Position numbers and translations under genes: made by a program. This document shows positions 8,366 to 17,000 of a stretch of DNA of 64,000 nucleotides, one piece after another; positions within the stretch are counted from its first letter, which is position 1; each line of letters opens with the position of its first letter. The notes beneath the pieces are model-generated. The model saw only the letters and a program-made list of their open reading frames with translations, was not told where the DNA came from and did not search any database. Source of the DNA: Acididesulfobacillus acetoxydans (GTDB lineage Bacteria > Bacillota > Desulfitobacteriia > Desulfitobacteriales > Desulfitobacteriaceae); the NCBI RefSeq assembly GCF_900016645.1, contig NZ_CDGJ01000081.1; one strand, written 5' to 3'.

Positions 8366-9376
8366 ATGAACTCAAAGGAAAGACTCACGAGACGACTGGC
8401 CGGCAAGCCCGTGGACAGAGCTCCGAACTGCAATCTTATTATGGCGTTTGCCCCGCTTTATATCGGCAAACCGCAATCTCAGTTCTACTTGGACTATAAG
8501 GTTCTGGTAGAGTCCAACCTGCGAGTAGCCAAAGATTTTGACTTAGACATCCTCGGGGCTATTTCCGACCCGTTTCGCGAAGTTTTCGATTTTGGGGGCA
8601 AGGTGGAGTTTCCGGAGGATGATATTCCCCTCTGTTCGGATAATCTTTTAAAAAGTTATGAGGATCTGCCAAAACTGCAGATCTTTGACCCTTACCGCTC
8701 AACCCGCATGCAAGACCGCATCCAAGGCATTGAGTTATACAAAAGGGAAGCCGGATCCGAATATCCGATCATGGGTTGGGTGGAGGCGCCTTTTGCCGAG
8801 GCCGTCGACCTGCGCGGGATGAATGAGATCATGTTGGATGTCTACGATCACCCAGAGAAGCTGCATCAGTTGCTGGAAATCTGCCTGGAGGCGGAGATTC
8901 GCTCGGCGGTGGCTCAAATCAAGGCCGGCGCGGACCTCATAGGAATGGGGGATGCCGCCGCCTCCTTACTCGGTCCGGATCTTTTCGGGGCTTTCGCTCT
9001 GCCTTACGAGCAGCGCCTAATTGCCGCCGTGCATGAGGCTGGGGCTTTGGCCAGACTCCATATCTGCGGGAACACGACGGCGATCTTAAACTTGATGAAA
9101 CTGAGCGGGGCGGATATCATTGATGTGGATTGGAAAGTGAACTTCAAGCTGGCCTGTGAAACTTACCGGGGATATGCGGCTGCCTGCGGCAATTTTGATC
9201 CCGTGGCCGTGGTGCAGCAAGGAACGCCGGCCCGTATCCGGGAAGCAGTCTGGAAGTGTTTGGACGCGGGGGATGCCAATACCTTGATCATGGCAGGCTG
9301 CGAGATTCCCCTCTCGACTCCGCATGAGAATCTGAAAGCGATCGCCGAGGCCTTGCGCGACTATCCCCGCTATTGA
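8366..9376 (+). CDS. Uroporphyrinogen-decarboxylase-family methyltransferase (MtaA/CmuA-like)
   Basis: Zinc-dependent methyltransferase of the UroD superfamily, 336 residues. Members move methyl groups to or from a corrinoid protein. It carries the MtaA/MtbA zinc motif H-x-C...C: His-232 and Cys-234 (LHICGN) and Cys-312 (AGCEIP). The Arg residues of true HemE are absent. The ATG at 8366 is chosen because GGAGGA lies 7 bases upstream. It follows the permease by 36 bases and precedes the corrinoid protein, so it very likely transfers methyl groups to or from that protein. Whether it acts on the methylated substrate or on the acceptor (tetrahydrofolate or a thiol) cannot be read from sequence. 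Confidence 0.88.
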   Translation: MNSKERLTRRLAGKPVDRAPNCNLIMAFAPLYIGKPQSQFYLDYKVLVESNLRVAKDFDLDILGAISDPFREVFDFGGKVEFPEDDIPLCSDNLLKSYEDLPKLQIFDPYRSTRMQDRIQGIELYKREAGSEYPIMGWVEAPFAEAVDLRGMNEIMLDVYDHPEKLHQLLEICLEAEIRSAVAQIKAGADLIGMGDAAASLLGPDLFGAFALPYEQRLIAAVHEAGALARLHICGNTTAILNLMKLSGADIIDVDWKVNFKLACETYRGYAAACGNFDPVAVVQQGTPARIREAVWKCLDAGDANTLIMAGCEIPLSTPHENLKAIAEALRDYPRY

Positions 9377-9511
9377 TCCGGGCCGACAAGGTTTAGGCTC
9401 ATTCGTTAAAGGCGGCTTCGATCCGCAGGAGGACCTCTTGCGCGCGGGGCAAGGCCCGGCGCCGGATGGCGCCTGGGGTGTCGAGCCAAGGGCACAAATG
9501 GGGAAGGCTCG

Positions 9512-9781
9512 ATGCGCGAGATCAACCACATGCATGTTGTGTGTCTCCTTGAGACCCTGCCGAGATGCTTCCAGGCATTTTACGGAAATGCCGCCGAGGC
9601 TATCGCCAGGGGCTCCGAGTTGGCCGTAAAATCCGGAGAAGCCAGGCAGACGATGAAGATCATTGAACTGGCCGAACTCGGCAATTTAGAGAAGCGCACA
9701 GTGACACTCCACAACGACTTGAGCCGTGTAGCTACTTTTCTTCGTTATAGAAACCCAAAAATGCAAAGGCGGATGATTTGA
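9512..9781 (+). CDS. Small protein of unknown function coupled to the corrinoid gene
   Basis: An 89-residue frame whose ATG has GGGAAGG 4 bases upstream and whose stop lies one base before the corrinoid-protein ATG (coupling by ATGATTTGACATG). I do not recognise a family. Visible features are His/Cys/Met-containing MREINHMHVVCLLETLPRCF at the start, a central Ala/Glu-rich helix (YGNAAEAIARGSELAV) and a basic tail ending YRNPKMQRRMI. It could be an accessory helical protein or a relic. Coupled placement favours a real gene. Confidence 0.45.
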   Translation: MREINHMHVVCLLETLPRCFQAFYGNAAEAIARGSELAVKSGEARQTMKIIELAELGNLEKRTVTLHNDLSRVATFLRYRNPKMQRRMI

Positions 9782-9782
9782 C

Positions 9783-10412
9783 ATGCGAGCAAACGAAATC
9801 AAAGATTTGATCATCAAAGGGGACGCAGCCGGGACGGCATGGGGTGTGGAGGAGATGCTCGCGGCCGGACTCGCGGTTGACGACATTATACAGGGAATAT
9901 TGGTCAGCGCCATGAATGTGGTGGGGGAAAGATTCAGAGAAGGCCAGATCTTCGTGCCGGAAATGTTGATAGCGGCCCGGGCAATGAAAGCGGGCCTTAA
10001 AATTCTCGAGCCGCTGATCCTGCAAGCGGGACGGAAGTACCTGGGTAAAGTGGTCATCGGAACGGTGAAGGGAGATCTTCACGATATCGGAAAAAACCTG
10101 GTGGGAACGATGCTCCAAGGGGCGGGCTGGGATGTGGTCGACCTGGGGGTAGACGTCGCGCCGGAGAAGTTTCTCAAGGCGGTGAAGGAGCAAAAGCCTG
10201 CGGCGATCGGACTCTCTGCTCTCTTGAGCACGACCATGGGTTCGATGAAGACGGTGCTCGGTTTGTTGGAGCAAGAGGGATTGCGTTCCCAGGTGAAAGT
10301 GCTGGTGGGTGGCGCCCCAGTGTCCGAGAAATACGCCACAGAGATTGGCGCGGACGGTTACGCGCCGGATGCGGGAACGGCGGTGCACGTGTTCGCGCGG
10401 TATGCTTCGTAA
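9783..10412 (+). CDS. Corrinoid (B12-binding) methyl-carrier protein
   Basis: Carries the methyl group on cobalt between two methyltransferases. Residues 1-85 are the helical B12-binding cap (MtaC/MtbC/MtvC-type), and 86-209 the Rossmann-like domain. The base-off/His-on signature is complete: D98-L-H100-D-I-G, then S145-A-L147 and GG at 176-177. At 209 residues it matches methanol, methylamine and methoxyarene carriers. It is the last gene of the block and is followed by two large hairpins. A RACE-type activator, needed to reduce the corrinoid, is not in the window. Confidence 0.93.
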   Translation: MRANEIKDLIIKGDAAGTAWGVEEMLAAGLAVDDIIQGILVSAMNVVGERFREGQIFVPEMLIAARAMKAGLKILEPLILQAGRKYLGKVVIGTVKGDLHDIGKNLVGTMLQGAGWDVVDLGVDVAPEKFLKAVKEQKPAAIGLSALLSTTMGSMKTVLGLLEQEGLRSQVKVLVGGAPVSEKYATEIGADGYAPDAGTAVHVFARYAS

Positions 10413-10450
10413 ACGCTGAGAGTCTCGAATCGGTGTAAATTAGATACGCG

Positions 10451-10536
10451 GGGCAACACCAGCGAAGTCACAACTTCGCTGGTGTTGCCCGTATGCAGGA
10501 TTTGCGAGCTCGTGCCCGAAGGGCATGAGCTCGCAA
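10451..10536 (+). terminator. Two adjacent long hairpins closing the sugar/corrinoid block
   Basis: Hairpin 1: an 18-bp perfect stem, 10451-10468 with 10473-10490, loop of 4. Hairpin 2: a 16-bp stem with one G-T pair, 10502-10517 with 10521-10536, loop of 3. Neither is followed by a T-run, so they may act as RNA end-stabilising structures or weak/bidirectional terminators, not as classic intrinsic terminators. Confidence 0.55.
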
Positions 10537-10584
10537 TGTCAAAATAAGCGTGCCTTCACCAGTCCCCAAGCCCCAAAAATTGTC

Positions 10585-10612
10585 TTGACAACCTTATCGA
10601 CCTTATTATACA
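10585..10612 (+). promoter_or_regulatory. Promoter (sigma-A type) for the LCM-type methyltransferase gene
   Basis: TTGACA at 10585-10590 and TATACA at 10607-10612, spacing 16. The consensus -35 box and good -10 box are in the right orientation upstream of the gene at 10866. Confidence 0.6.
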
Positions 10613-10865
10613 ATGTCGCGGGCCGTATGAGCGTTGTTGCGTCTGGGAGTCAGCGCCCAAGAGTCTGGAAGTGGCCGGGGAAGCGGAAAGAACGGTTCGG
10701 GCTCTCGGCAGCTTTGCCAATCAAGGGTCAGAAAGCGAACACTATGAATGGTTTATTTGTAGCTGGGAAAAATTAATAATTATAATTGAAAAGCTGAAAA
10801 AACCGGTGACAATCGCAAGTGAAAAATGCCAGATTTGCGTCATTAAGGAAGGAGGTTTCTTAGCT

Positions 10866-11729
10866 ATGTCTAAAGAGGCCGCCAAAACCGGCTCGGAGCC
10901 GACAATATTATCGGCGCTTGAGCAGAATCTTCCTATCGGGGAACGTATCTTGGTCGACGAATTATCGTACAAAATACAGCCGACCGGCATGAAGTTCTTT
11001 ATAACAATGATGAAGCCCTTTATGAAATCAGTGATCAGTGCTTCCGAAAAGAAGGCTGCTCCCGGTATGTGGGGCGGGTTACTGTGCAGAAAGCGCTATA
11101 TAGATGAAAAGCTGCTTGATTCAATTGATCAGGTACAACAGGTTGTTAATTTGGGTGCGGGCCTTGATACGCGCCTGTACAGATTAAGCGGGATACAACA
11201 TTTACCCGCTTGGGAATTGGATCAACAGCAAAACATTGAGGCAAAGCTAGCAGCTTTTACCCGCGCCTTAAAGCAAATCCCTTCAAACATTAAGCTTGTC
11301 CCGATTGATTTTGACAGGGAAAATATTATGGACATATTGGTAAAAAACGGTTTTGACCCAGGCAAAAAGGCATTTTTCATCTGGGAAGCAGTCAGTCAAT
11401 ATCTCACAAAAGATGGCATTGATTCCATTTTCTCGTTTCTCTCTCAAGCCAAGGCCGGCAGCTTAATTACATTTACGTATATCCATCAAGATTTCATAGA
11501 CGGCAAAAATCTCTTTGGCTGGGAAAGTGGTTACAAGCGCTTTGTAAAAAACAATCTTTTTATTTATGGCATGAACCCTGATAAAGTAGATGCTTTTTTG
11601 TCCGCTTACGGTTACAAGCTTATTGAAGATCTTGACTACAGCCAGATGTCCGAGCGCTATATCAAGCCGACGGGCCGTAAACTTGCCGCGGCAAAACTTG
11701 AGCATATGGTTTTGGCAGAAAAACTTTAG
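10866..11729 (+). CDS. Class I SAM-dependent methyltransferase, LCM/PPM family
   Basis: 287 residues with the leucine-carboxyl-methyltransferase-type SAM site VNLGAGLDTRLYR and the following acidic WELDQQ. Bacterial relatives are annotated as O-methyltransferases of secondary metabolism; the substrate is unknown. The ATG at 10866 is supported by AAGGAGGT 9 bases upstream; a longer in-frame extension to 10671 lacks a ribosome site. The gene is more AT-rich than its neighbours, as is the following aldolase, which suggests acquisition by transfer. Confidence 0.85.
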   Translation: MSKEAAKTGSEPTILSALEQNLPIGERILVDELSYKIQPTGMKFFITMMKPFMKSVISASEKKAAPGMWGGLLCRKRYIDEKLLDSIDQVQQVVNLGAGLDTRLYRLSGIQHLPAWELDQQQNIEAKLAAFTRALKQIPSNIKLVPIDFDRENIMDILVKNGFDPGKKAFFIWEAVSQYLTKDGIDSIFSFLSQAKAGSLITFTYIHQDFIDGKNLFGWESGYKRFVKNNLFIYGMNPDKVDAFLSAYGYKLIEDLDYSQMSERYIKPTGRKLAAAKLEHMVLAEKL

Positions 11730-11874
11730 CATCAGGGGCTAAAGCTGAAACTGTTGGGGAGGTTGCTTGTTTTCAAGGCCTTGCGGCTGTTGGGGCCAAG
11801 ATGGAGGGTGTACTTATCCTTTTGCGAGTGTTCAGGTTTTTATGGTATATGTTTTTTGATAGGGGAAATTAATC

Positions 11875-12900
11875 ATGCAATATTTTGAAAGTGATTATCT
11901 GGAGGGTGCCCATCCCTTAATTTTGCAGCGTTTACTGGAGACCAATATGGAGAAAGCACCCGGTTATGGATTAGACAAGTATTCTCAGAGCGCCAGAGAA
12001 AAGATCCGTAAAGCATGTAATTGTCCGCAGGCGGAAATACATTTTATGGTAGGCGGAACTCAGACGAACGCTACTGTAATCGATTCTTTGCTTTCATCGT
12101 ATGAGGGCGTTCTGGCCGCGGACTCGGGTCATATTAATGTGCACGAAGCCGGAGCCATCGAAGCCGGTGGCCATAAAGTCTTAGCACTCCCGCACACCTA
12201 CGGAAAGATAAGTGCGGAGGCAGTCGAGACCTATATTAACACCTTCAACTGCGATGCCAACAATGAGCACATGGTGAAACCGGGGTTGGTATACGTTTCT
12301 CATCCAACCGAATATGGGACATTATATACAAAAACGGAATTGAAACGGCTCAGTGCGGTATGTAAAAGACATGGAATGCCGCTTTTCTTGGACGGCGCCC
12401 GTTTGGGGTATGGATTGATGGCAGAGGACACGGATGTGACATTGGAAGTAATAGCGGACAACTGTGAAGTTTTCTATATTGGCGGGACCAAAGTAGGTGC
12501 TCTGTTTGGAGAAGCGGTTGTAATCACAAGACCGAATTTGATTCCTCATTTCTTCACGATCATTAAGCAACACGGCGCACTTTTGGCTAAGGGTCGTTTG
12601 TTGGGGATACAGTTCGATACCTTGTTTACGGATGATTTATACAAGCAAATTTCTAAACACGCCATCGACATGGCTAAGAAACTGAAGGAGGGCTTTATGG
12701 AGAAGGGTTATCGCCTTTACTTTGAGTCCCCTACCAATCAGCAGTTTGTCGTATTAGAGAATAAAGAAATGGAGCGATTAGCCAAGAACGTCTCTTTTGG
12801 CTTTTGGGAGAATCTTGATTCCAATCACACCGTGGTTCGTTTTGCCACAAGCTGGGCCACACAAGAGCGTGATATTGAGAAATTACTTGCCTGCCTTTGA
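11875..12900 (+). CDS. ltaE: Low-specificity threonine aldolase family (PLP-dependent)
   Basis: Cleaves L-threonine or L-allo-threonine to glycine and acetaldehyde in the cytoplasm. Fold-type I PLP enzyme of 341 residues. The PLP lysine is Lys-206 in YIGGTKVGAL; Asp-173 and Arg-176 (FLDGARLGYG) hold the cofactor; the HINVHEAGA segment stacks near the ring. Length and order match the beta-eliminating lyase/aldolase family. Glycine produced could feed one-carbon metabolism, but no glycine-cleavage gene is adjacent. Lower GC than neighbours. Confidence 0.88.
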   Translation: MQYFESDYLEGAHPLILQRLLETNMEKAPGYGLDKYSQSAREKIRKACNCPQAEIHFMVGGTQTNATVIDSLLSSYEGVLAADSGHINVHEAGAIEAGGHKVLALPHTYGKISAEAVETYINTFNCDANNEHMVKPGLVYVSHPTEYGTLYTKTELKRLSAVCKRHGMPLFLDGARLGYGLMAEDTDVTLEVIADNCEVFYIGGTKVGALFGEAVVITRPNLIPHFFTIIKQHGALLAKGRLLGIQFDTLFTDDLYKQISKHAIDMAKKLKEGFMEKGYRLYFESPTNQQFVVLENKEMERLAKNVSFGFWENLDSNHTVVRFATSWATQERDIEKLLACL

Positions 12901-12936
12901 AAATGGCGATTTAGAAGACTACAGGAGATAAAAACC

Positions 12937-13272
12937 GTGAACGCAGAAGCAGATATTCTTATTCGGTCGGAAGAACAACTCCGCCGGCTTCTGGCTCAGG
13001 AGGAGGCTTTGGTCCTTTATTTTACTTCCCAAAGCTGCAATGTCTGCCGGGCCGTTTTTCCCAAGTTAATGATCCGGGTAAGTCCCCAATTGATTAAGGT
13101 TGCGAAAATCAATATCGACGAGCACCCGGAAATCGCCGGGCAAATGTTGGTTTTTACAGTGCCTACGGTTCTGATGATGTATGAGGGCAAAGAAATCCTC
13201 AGAGAGAGCCGTTTCATTGACTTTCAAAGAGTCGAAAGAACCTTAAATGTTTTGCACAGGACACTATCGTGA
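12937..13272 (+). CDS. Thioredoxin-family protein
   Basis: 111 residues, GTG start with AGGAG upstream. Thioredoxin fold with the redox motif C34-N-V-C37 (SQSCNVCRAV) instead of the usual CGPC, and the cis-proline segment FTVPTVLMMYEG. No signal peptide, so cytoplasmic. It starts 36 bases after the aldolase gene and may be cotranscribed. The unusual dipeptide Asn-Val between the cysteines suggests a specialised thiol-disulfide role. Confidence 0.85.
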   Translation: MNAEADILIRSEEQLRRLLAQEEALVLYFTSQSCNVCRAVFPKLMIRVSPQLIKVAKINIDEHPEIAGQMLVFTVPTVLMMYEGKEILRESRFIDFQRVERTLNVLHRTLS

Positions 13273-13274
13273 TG

Positions 13275-13290
13275 TTCAGCTTTAGCTGAA
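13275..13290 (+). terminator. Short hairpin between convergent genes
   Basis: TTCAGCT (13275-13281) and AGCTGAA (13284-13290) form a perfect 7-bp stem directly after the thioredoxin-like gene and before the convergent deacetylase gene. There is no T-run, so its terminator role is uncertain. Confidence 0.3.
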
Positions 13291-13337
13291 TGCGTTCACT
13301 GATCGTTGCTCGCGTGGCGTACGTCTGCGGAAAAGTT

Positions 13338-14252
13338 TTAAGCCCCTTTGCTCTTTTGCCGCATTTGCGTTCCGCGATAGGCCGCCTCGGGGACTGTTTG
13401 GTGTGTTGATGTTGCCGGAACCGGGACGGGAGACGTCAACCGGCATATAGGGGGAGAACCTCCCGCGAGTGTTTGACTTAAGTCTGCTATCCCCAGATTT
13501 TTTGCGCGGATAATGTTCAGGAGTTGTAGCATTTCCCGGTCCACACCGGGCACCCAGTGCAAAAGGATGATGTCTCCCGGTTGCAGTCCTTGCTTGTGGA
13601 CGGTCGTCAGTTTAGACTGTTCCATTTCGGCGTCCCACATGACAATATATTTGATTCCGGCCTCGCGAGCAGCCTGTTCAACCGTGGAATTGAAATCCCC
13701 ATAGGGTGGCCGGAGTTCATCCGGCACCGGACCAAACTGTCGAAAATACGCCAAGGGCCGGGCGATCTGGCTCTCTTCTGCGGCCGGAGGCAAGTGCGTC
13801 AGGAAAGGATGACTGAAGGTGTGGTCTTCGATCCGCCCGCCGGCACTGACGAATTCGTGCCAAAAAGCCGCATGCTCTCGGGCGGCCTGTTCTATCAAAA
13901 AGGTGGTAACGGGTATGCGATATTCCCGCATTAACTTTACTATGTCTTCATTAGGGAACCAACCGTCGTCCATTGTGATGTATACAACCCGTTCTTTGCC
14001 GGGAAGGTTGTAGATTACCTGCACGGGCCCGCCGGATTTTAACGTGGAACCCAGCTGCGTCAACGATTCGGAGCGCTGTCCGGGCGAGGGTCCATGACTC
14101 CCCGGACGAGGCTGCAAGGGTTCAATCGCCGTGCGCTGCGGGTAAAGCAGAATCGGCAGCGCAATAACGATACAGAGAGTAACTAAGCCTATGAGAACTT
14201 GCCTGAGGCGGGGATTTCCGTATATGTGTTTTCGCGGCTGATCATCCGGCAT
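13338..14252 (-). CDS. Polysaccharide deacetylase (NodB-type), membrane-anchored
   Basis: Removes N-acetyl groups from a cell-wall or exopolysaccharide outside the membrane. Residues 14-37 form an uncleaved signal anchor (RLRQVLIGLVTLCIVIALPI). A Pro/Ser/Gln-rich linker follows, and the NodB domain runs from about residue 85. Motif 1 is TMDDG (Asp-95/Asp-96), a variant of TFDDG, and motif 2 is H144-TFS-H148, supplying the metal histidines. RPPYGDFN is motif 3. 304 residues, normal. Single gene, convergent with the thioredoxin-like gene. Confidence 0.9.
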   Translation of the reverse strand: MPDDQPRKHIYGNPRLRQVLIGLVTLCIVIALPILLYPQRTAIEPLQPRPGSHGPSPGQRSESLTQLGSTLKSGGPVQVIYNLPGKERVVYITMDDGWFPNEDIVKLMREYRIPVTTFLIEQAAREHAAFWHEFVSAGGRIEDHTFSHPFLTHLPPAAEESQIARPLAYFRQFGPVPDELRPPYGDFNSTVEQAAREAGIKYIVMWDAEMEQSKLTTVHKQGLQPGDIILLHWVPGVDREMLQLLNIIRAKNLGIADLSQTLAGGSPPICRLTSPVPVPATSTHQTVPEAAYRGTQMRQKSKGA

Positions 14253-14340
14253 AACCTATCCCTCCATCGACCCAATAGGTGAACACGATCGAAAGCAACC
14301 GGCAGTCAACGGGAATTAACCAGACCTATCGTAAGCCAAT

Positions 14341-14433
14341 CGGGCCTTGGCGTCAACAGTATTCGTTCCAACGTTTATGCAAGTCACACCCCCCCTAGCG
14401 TTGTCGGGCCTCGGCCTCAACAGGGTTCGTTCC
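14341..14433 (+). repeat. Duplicated 29-bp segment, period 64
   Basis: 14341-14369 and 14405-14433 share CGGGCCT(T/C)GGC(G/C)TCAACAG followed by TTCGTTCC, with 4 differences in 29 positions. It is located in the spacer between the deacetylase and MazG genes. Part of the wider pattern of degenerate spacer repeats in this window. Confidence 0.6.
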
Positions 14434-14441
14434 GCCGCCGC

Positions 14442-14771
14442 TTACAACTCATCGTACTTTTTGCGCGAGCCGTAGGCCTTGCGCAAGGGGTATTTGAGTT
14501 CGTTTTGAACGAGTTTGTCTTCGATGGCTGCTTTAACATCTATCCCCAGGCGGTCTGAGAGTAAGAACAGATAGATGAAAACGTCCGCAAGCTCGTCTTT
14601 GATGTTGTCAAACTTCTCGGTCACCGCCTCTTCATTTGTTCGCCATTGGAAGTTTTCCAGCAGCTCGCCGGCCTCCAGGGCTACGGAAATGGCCAGATCT
14701 TTCGGCTTATGATACTGTGACCAATTCCTGGCGTCCCTGAATGCCAGGATTTTTTTGATCAGATTGTCCAA
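14442..14771 (-). CDS. MazG-like nucleotide pyrophosphohydrolase
   Basis: 109 residues of the dCTPase/MazG-like all-alpha NTP pyrophosphatase family, which hydrolyses (non-canonical) NTPs to NMP and PPi. The metal-binding E-x-x-E-x(n)-D pattern is visible in ALEAGELLENFQW and IKDELADVFIYLF. The TTG start at 14771 is chosen because AAGGAGG lies 6 bases upstream; a longer frame to 14840 adds an unrelated cysteine-rich piece. A second MazG-like gene lies at 44918. Confidence 0.85.
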   Translation of the reverse strand: MDNLIKKILAFRDARNWSQYHKPKDLAISVALEAGELLENFQWRTNEEAVTEKFDNIKDELADVFIYLFLLSDRLGIDVKAAIEDKLVQNELKYPLRKAYGSRKKYDEL

Positions 14772-15190
14772 GGGTATTCCTCCTTTGCAACAGGTAGAAT
14801 AGCACTTATCAACAGGTATGGGAAGGGAGGCGCGCATCAAATTTATATGCCTTCGGCGGCTTTTCTGGCAGGCATCACTTTAAACGGAGGGGGAGATCAG
14901 GTGATTGCGTTGTCAGATAAGCGTAAATCGAAAAAAGAAACGCGGTTCTAAGCGACTACAAATTCGGCAATTACATTGTCAGATAAATGCAGGGAAACAC
15001 AGAAGCGACCCTTTCGGGTCGCCGGTGTGGGAAATATTTCTCAGGTTCGGCGCTGTCTTTTTAGGGGGGCGAAGAGGCTCGGCTGGCGAGCCTCTTCGCC
15101 TGATCTCGCCGCTGCCAACGGTTGGCCGCTGTAGCGGCACAGTTTCCGATGGCGACTCAGCTTAATTAAGCGAAACCGGATCTGTCTTGG
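14772..15190 (-). other. Non-coding stretch with one strong hairpin
   Basis: About 420 bases without a gene. The string TTGTCAGATAA occurs twice (near 14909 and 14976). A 13-bp perfect hairpin at 15069-15099 is the main structure. Confidence 0.5.
15069..15099. terminator. Strong hairpin between MazG and CoA-disulfide reductase
   Basis: GCGAAGAGGCTCG (15069-15081) pairs with CGAGCCTCTTCGC (15087-15099), loop of 5. It lies downstream of the reductase gene (minus strand). A true T-run is missing on that side; on the plus strand CTTTTTAG precedes it, so on the minus strand an A-rich/T-poor context follows. Confidence 0.4.
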
Positions 15191-16876
15191 TCAACGGGCC
15201 GTGCAGGCCAAGCGTAAGGCGTTTTCCCGGGCGACCGGCGCATAGGTGAGCCAGCCGCCGCTCAGGCTGCGCACCCTGGTAAAACCGTGCTGGGTCAGCA
15301 TCCGGTAGGCCACATAACCCCGCAGTCCCACTTTGCAATAGATGACAATTTCTTTGTCTTTGGGGATCTCCGACAAACGCCCGCGCAGTTCATCTGCGGG
15401 GATATTTACGGCCTCTTGGATGTGGCCTTCGGCATACTCTTCCGGGGTGCAGACATCGAGGATCCAGGCGGAGGTTTGGTTCAGCCGGTCTATCTCCTGC
15501 CAGTGGATTACTTTCAGGTTTCCTTGAACGATGTTGTCTGCCACATAGCCGGCAAGATTAATCGGGTCCTTGGCAGAAGAGAAAGGCGGAGCGTAAGCAT
15601 ACTCCTGAAGGGCCAAGTCGGATACCGTGTCCCCGTGCCGGATTGCGGCCGCCAAATCGTCGATTCTTTTGTCGACTCCGGTCTGCCCGACGACCTGTCC
15701 CCCATAGAGCTTGCCGGTCTGCGGATGAAAGAGCAGCTTAATATGAAGGGGTTGTGCTCCCGGATAATAGGTGGCGGATGAGGCGGGGTGAGTGTAAGAA
15801 ACTTGATAGGGCAGCCCTGCTTGGACCAGGGTCTTTTCGTTGGAGCCGGTGGTCGCGGCTGCCAAATCAAAAATCTGTACAATTGCCGTCCCTTGGGTAC
15901 CGTTATAAGCGCGGGTTTGACCGCATAGAATATCCGCAAGCATGCGTCCCTGTTTGTTGGCCGGGCCGGCCAGTGGAATCAGGGTCGGCTGCCCAGTGAC
16001 AAAATCCCGGACCTCGATCGCGTCCCCGATGGCGTAGATGTGGGGAGTGGACGTTTGAAATTTCTCGTTGACGCGGATTCCGCCCAAACGGCCGATCTCG
16101 AGACCCGCCGCTTTGGCCAGGTTCACCTCAGGCTTAACTCCCAAGGCGAGAACGAGAAAATCCGTTTGGATTTTGCGGCCGCTGAGCAGGAGGGCTTCTC
16201 CGCTGTTCCCTTTCTTGGTGCAGCTTTTTAACCCGTCCCCCAAGATAAGTTCCATGCCTTTCTCTCGGATATGCTCGTGTACGATGGCAGCCATTTCGTA
16301 GTCCAGGGGAGGAAGCACCTGAGGCTGTTTTTCTACCAGGGTTACCCGAATGCCAAGGCGGAAGAGGTTTTCCGCCATTTCCAGGCCGACGAAGCCGCCT
16401 CCCACGACTACCCCCTTTTTGGGCTTGTGCGTGTTGATATAGTTATAAATGCTGTCGATGTCCTCCATGTTGCGCACGCTGAAAGAAGGCAGCTCTGAGA
16501 GTCCGGGGATAGGCGGGCGGAGTGGACCGGCCCCCGGCGAAAGGATCAGCTCGTCATAGGTTTCCCGGTAAATCCCGCCATCCGGGCCTTTAACTTCTAT
16601 CCACTGCTCCCGAGGTTCGATTTTCCGCACTTCACTGTGAATGCGCACATCGAGGTTGAAGCGCGCTTTCATCTGATCCGGAGTTTGAACCAGAAGGGAA
16701 TCTCTTTCCGGGATCACTTGGCCAATGTAATAAGGAAGCCCACAGTTGGCAAAGGAAATGTACCCACCCCGCTCCAGCATGATAATCTCGGCTTTTTCAT
16801 CCAGCCGGCGTAAACGCGCCGCTGCGCTCGCTCCACCGGCTACCCCGCCGATGATGATAATTTTGCGTTCTCTCAT
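15191..16876 (-). CDS. CoA-disulfide reductase with fused C-terminal rhodanese domain
   Basis: Flavin disulfide reductase (561 residues) likely to reduce CoA disulfide or per/polysulfide with NAD(P)H. The FAD site is IIGGVAGGASAAARLRR near the N-terminus. The single redox cysteine is Cys-45 in SFANCGLPYY, the CoADR/Nox signature. The NAD(P) motif is VVGGGFVGLEMAE, followed by the dimerisation domain. From about residue 465 a rhodanese domain follows, with Cys-514 in CKVGLRG as sulfur carrier. The CoADR-rhodanese fusion is known from persulfide reductases in anaerobes. The start has AGGGAGGAT upstream. Divergent from the LCP gene. Confidence 0.92.
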   Translation of the reverse strand: MRERKIIIIGGVAGGASAAARLRRLDEKAEIIMLERGGYISFANCGLPYYIGQVIPERDSLLVQTPDQMKARFNLDVRIHSEVRKIEPREQWIEVKGPDGGIYRETYDELILSPGAGPLRPPIPGLSELPSFSVRNMEDIDSIYNYINTHKPKKGVVVGGGFVGLEMAENLFRLGIRVTLVEKQPQVLPPLDYEMAAIVHEHIREKGMELILGDGLKSCTKKGNSGEALLLSGRKIQTDFLVLALGVKPEVNLAKAAGLEIGRLGGIRVNEKFQTSTPHIYAIGDAIEVRDFVTGQPTLIPLAGPANKQGRMLADILCGQTRAYNGTQGTAIVQIFDLAAATTGSNEKTLVQAGLPYQVSYTHPASSATYYPGAQPLHIKLLFHPQTGKLYGGQVVGQTGVDKRIDDLAAAIRHGDTVSDLALQEYAYAPPFSSAKDPINLAGYVADNIVQGNLKVIHWQEIDRLNQTSAWILDVCTPEEYAEGHIQEAVNIPADELRGRLSEIPKDKEIVIYCKVGLRGYVAYRMLTQHGFTRVRSLSGGWLTYAPVARENALRLACTAR

Positions 16877-17000
16877 GGTGATCCTCCCTAGCTATGAAAT
16901 TTATCCGACTGAGAAAAAGTGAAAACTTCACGAAACTCCGCATTGCCATTGTGCAGGCAGTGTGTTTTAGGAAGATTCCGCCTGAGCAGATGATCATATA

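Larger units (their letters stand above)
10413..10865 (+). other. Non-coding stretch between corrinoid protein and LCM-type methyltransferase
   Basis: About 450 bases holding two large hairpins (10451-10536) and a good promoter (10585-10612). Open frames here have no family resemblance. The untranslated leader after the promoter is about 245 bases. Confidence 0.6.

Noticed and set aside
10451..10536. Integron-type recombination sites (long palindromes)
   Set aside because: No integrase or R'/R'' core sites; simpler reading is transcript-end hairpins.
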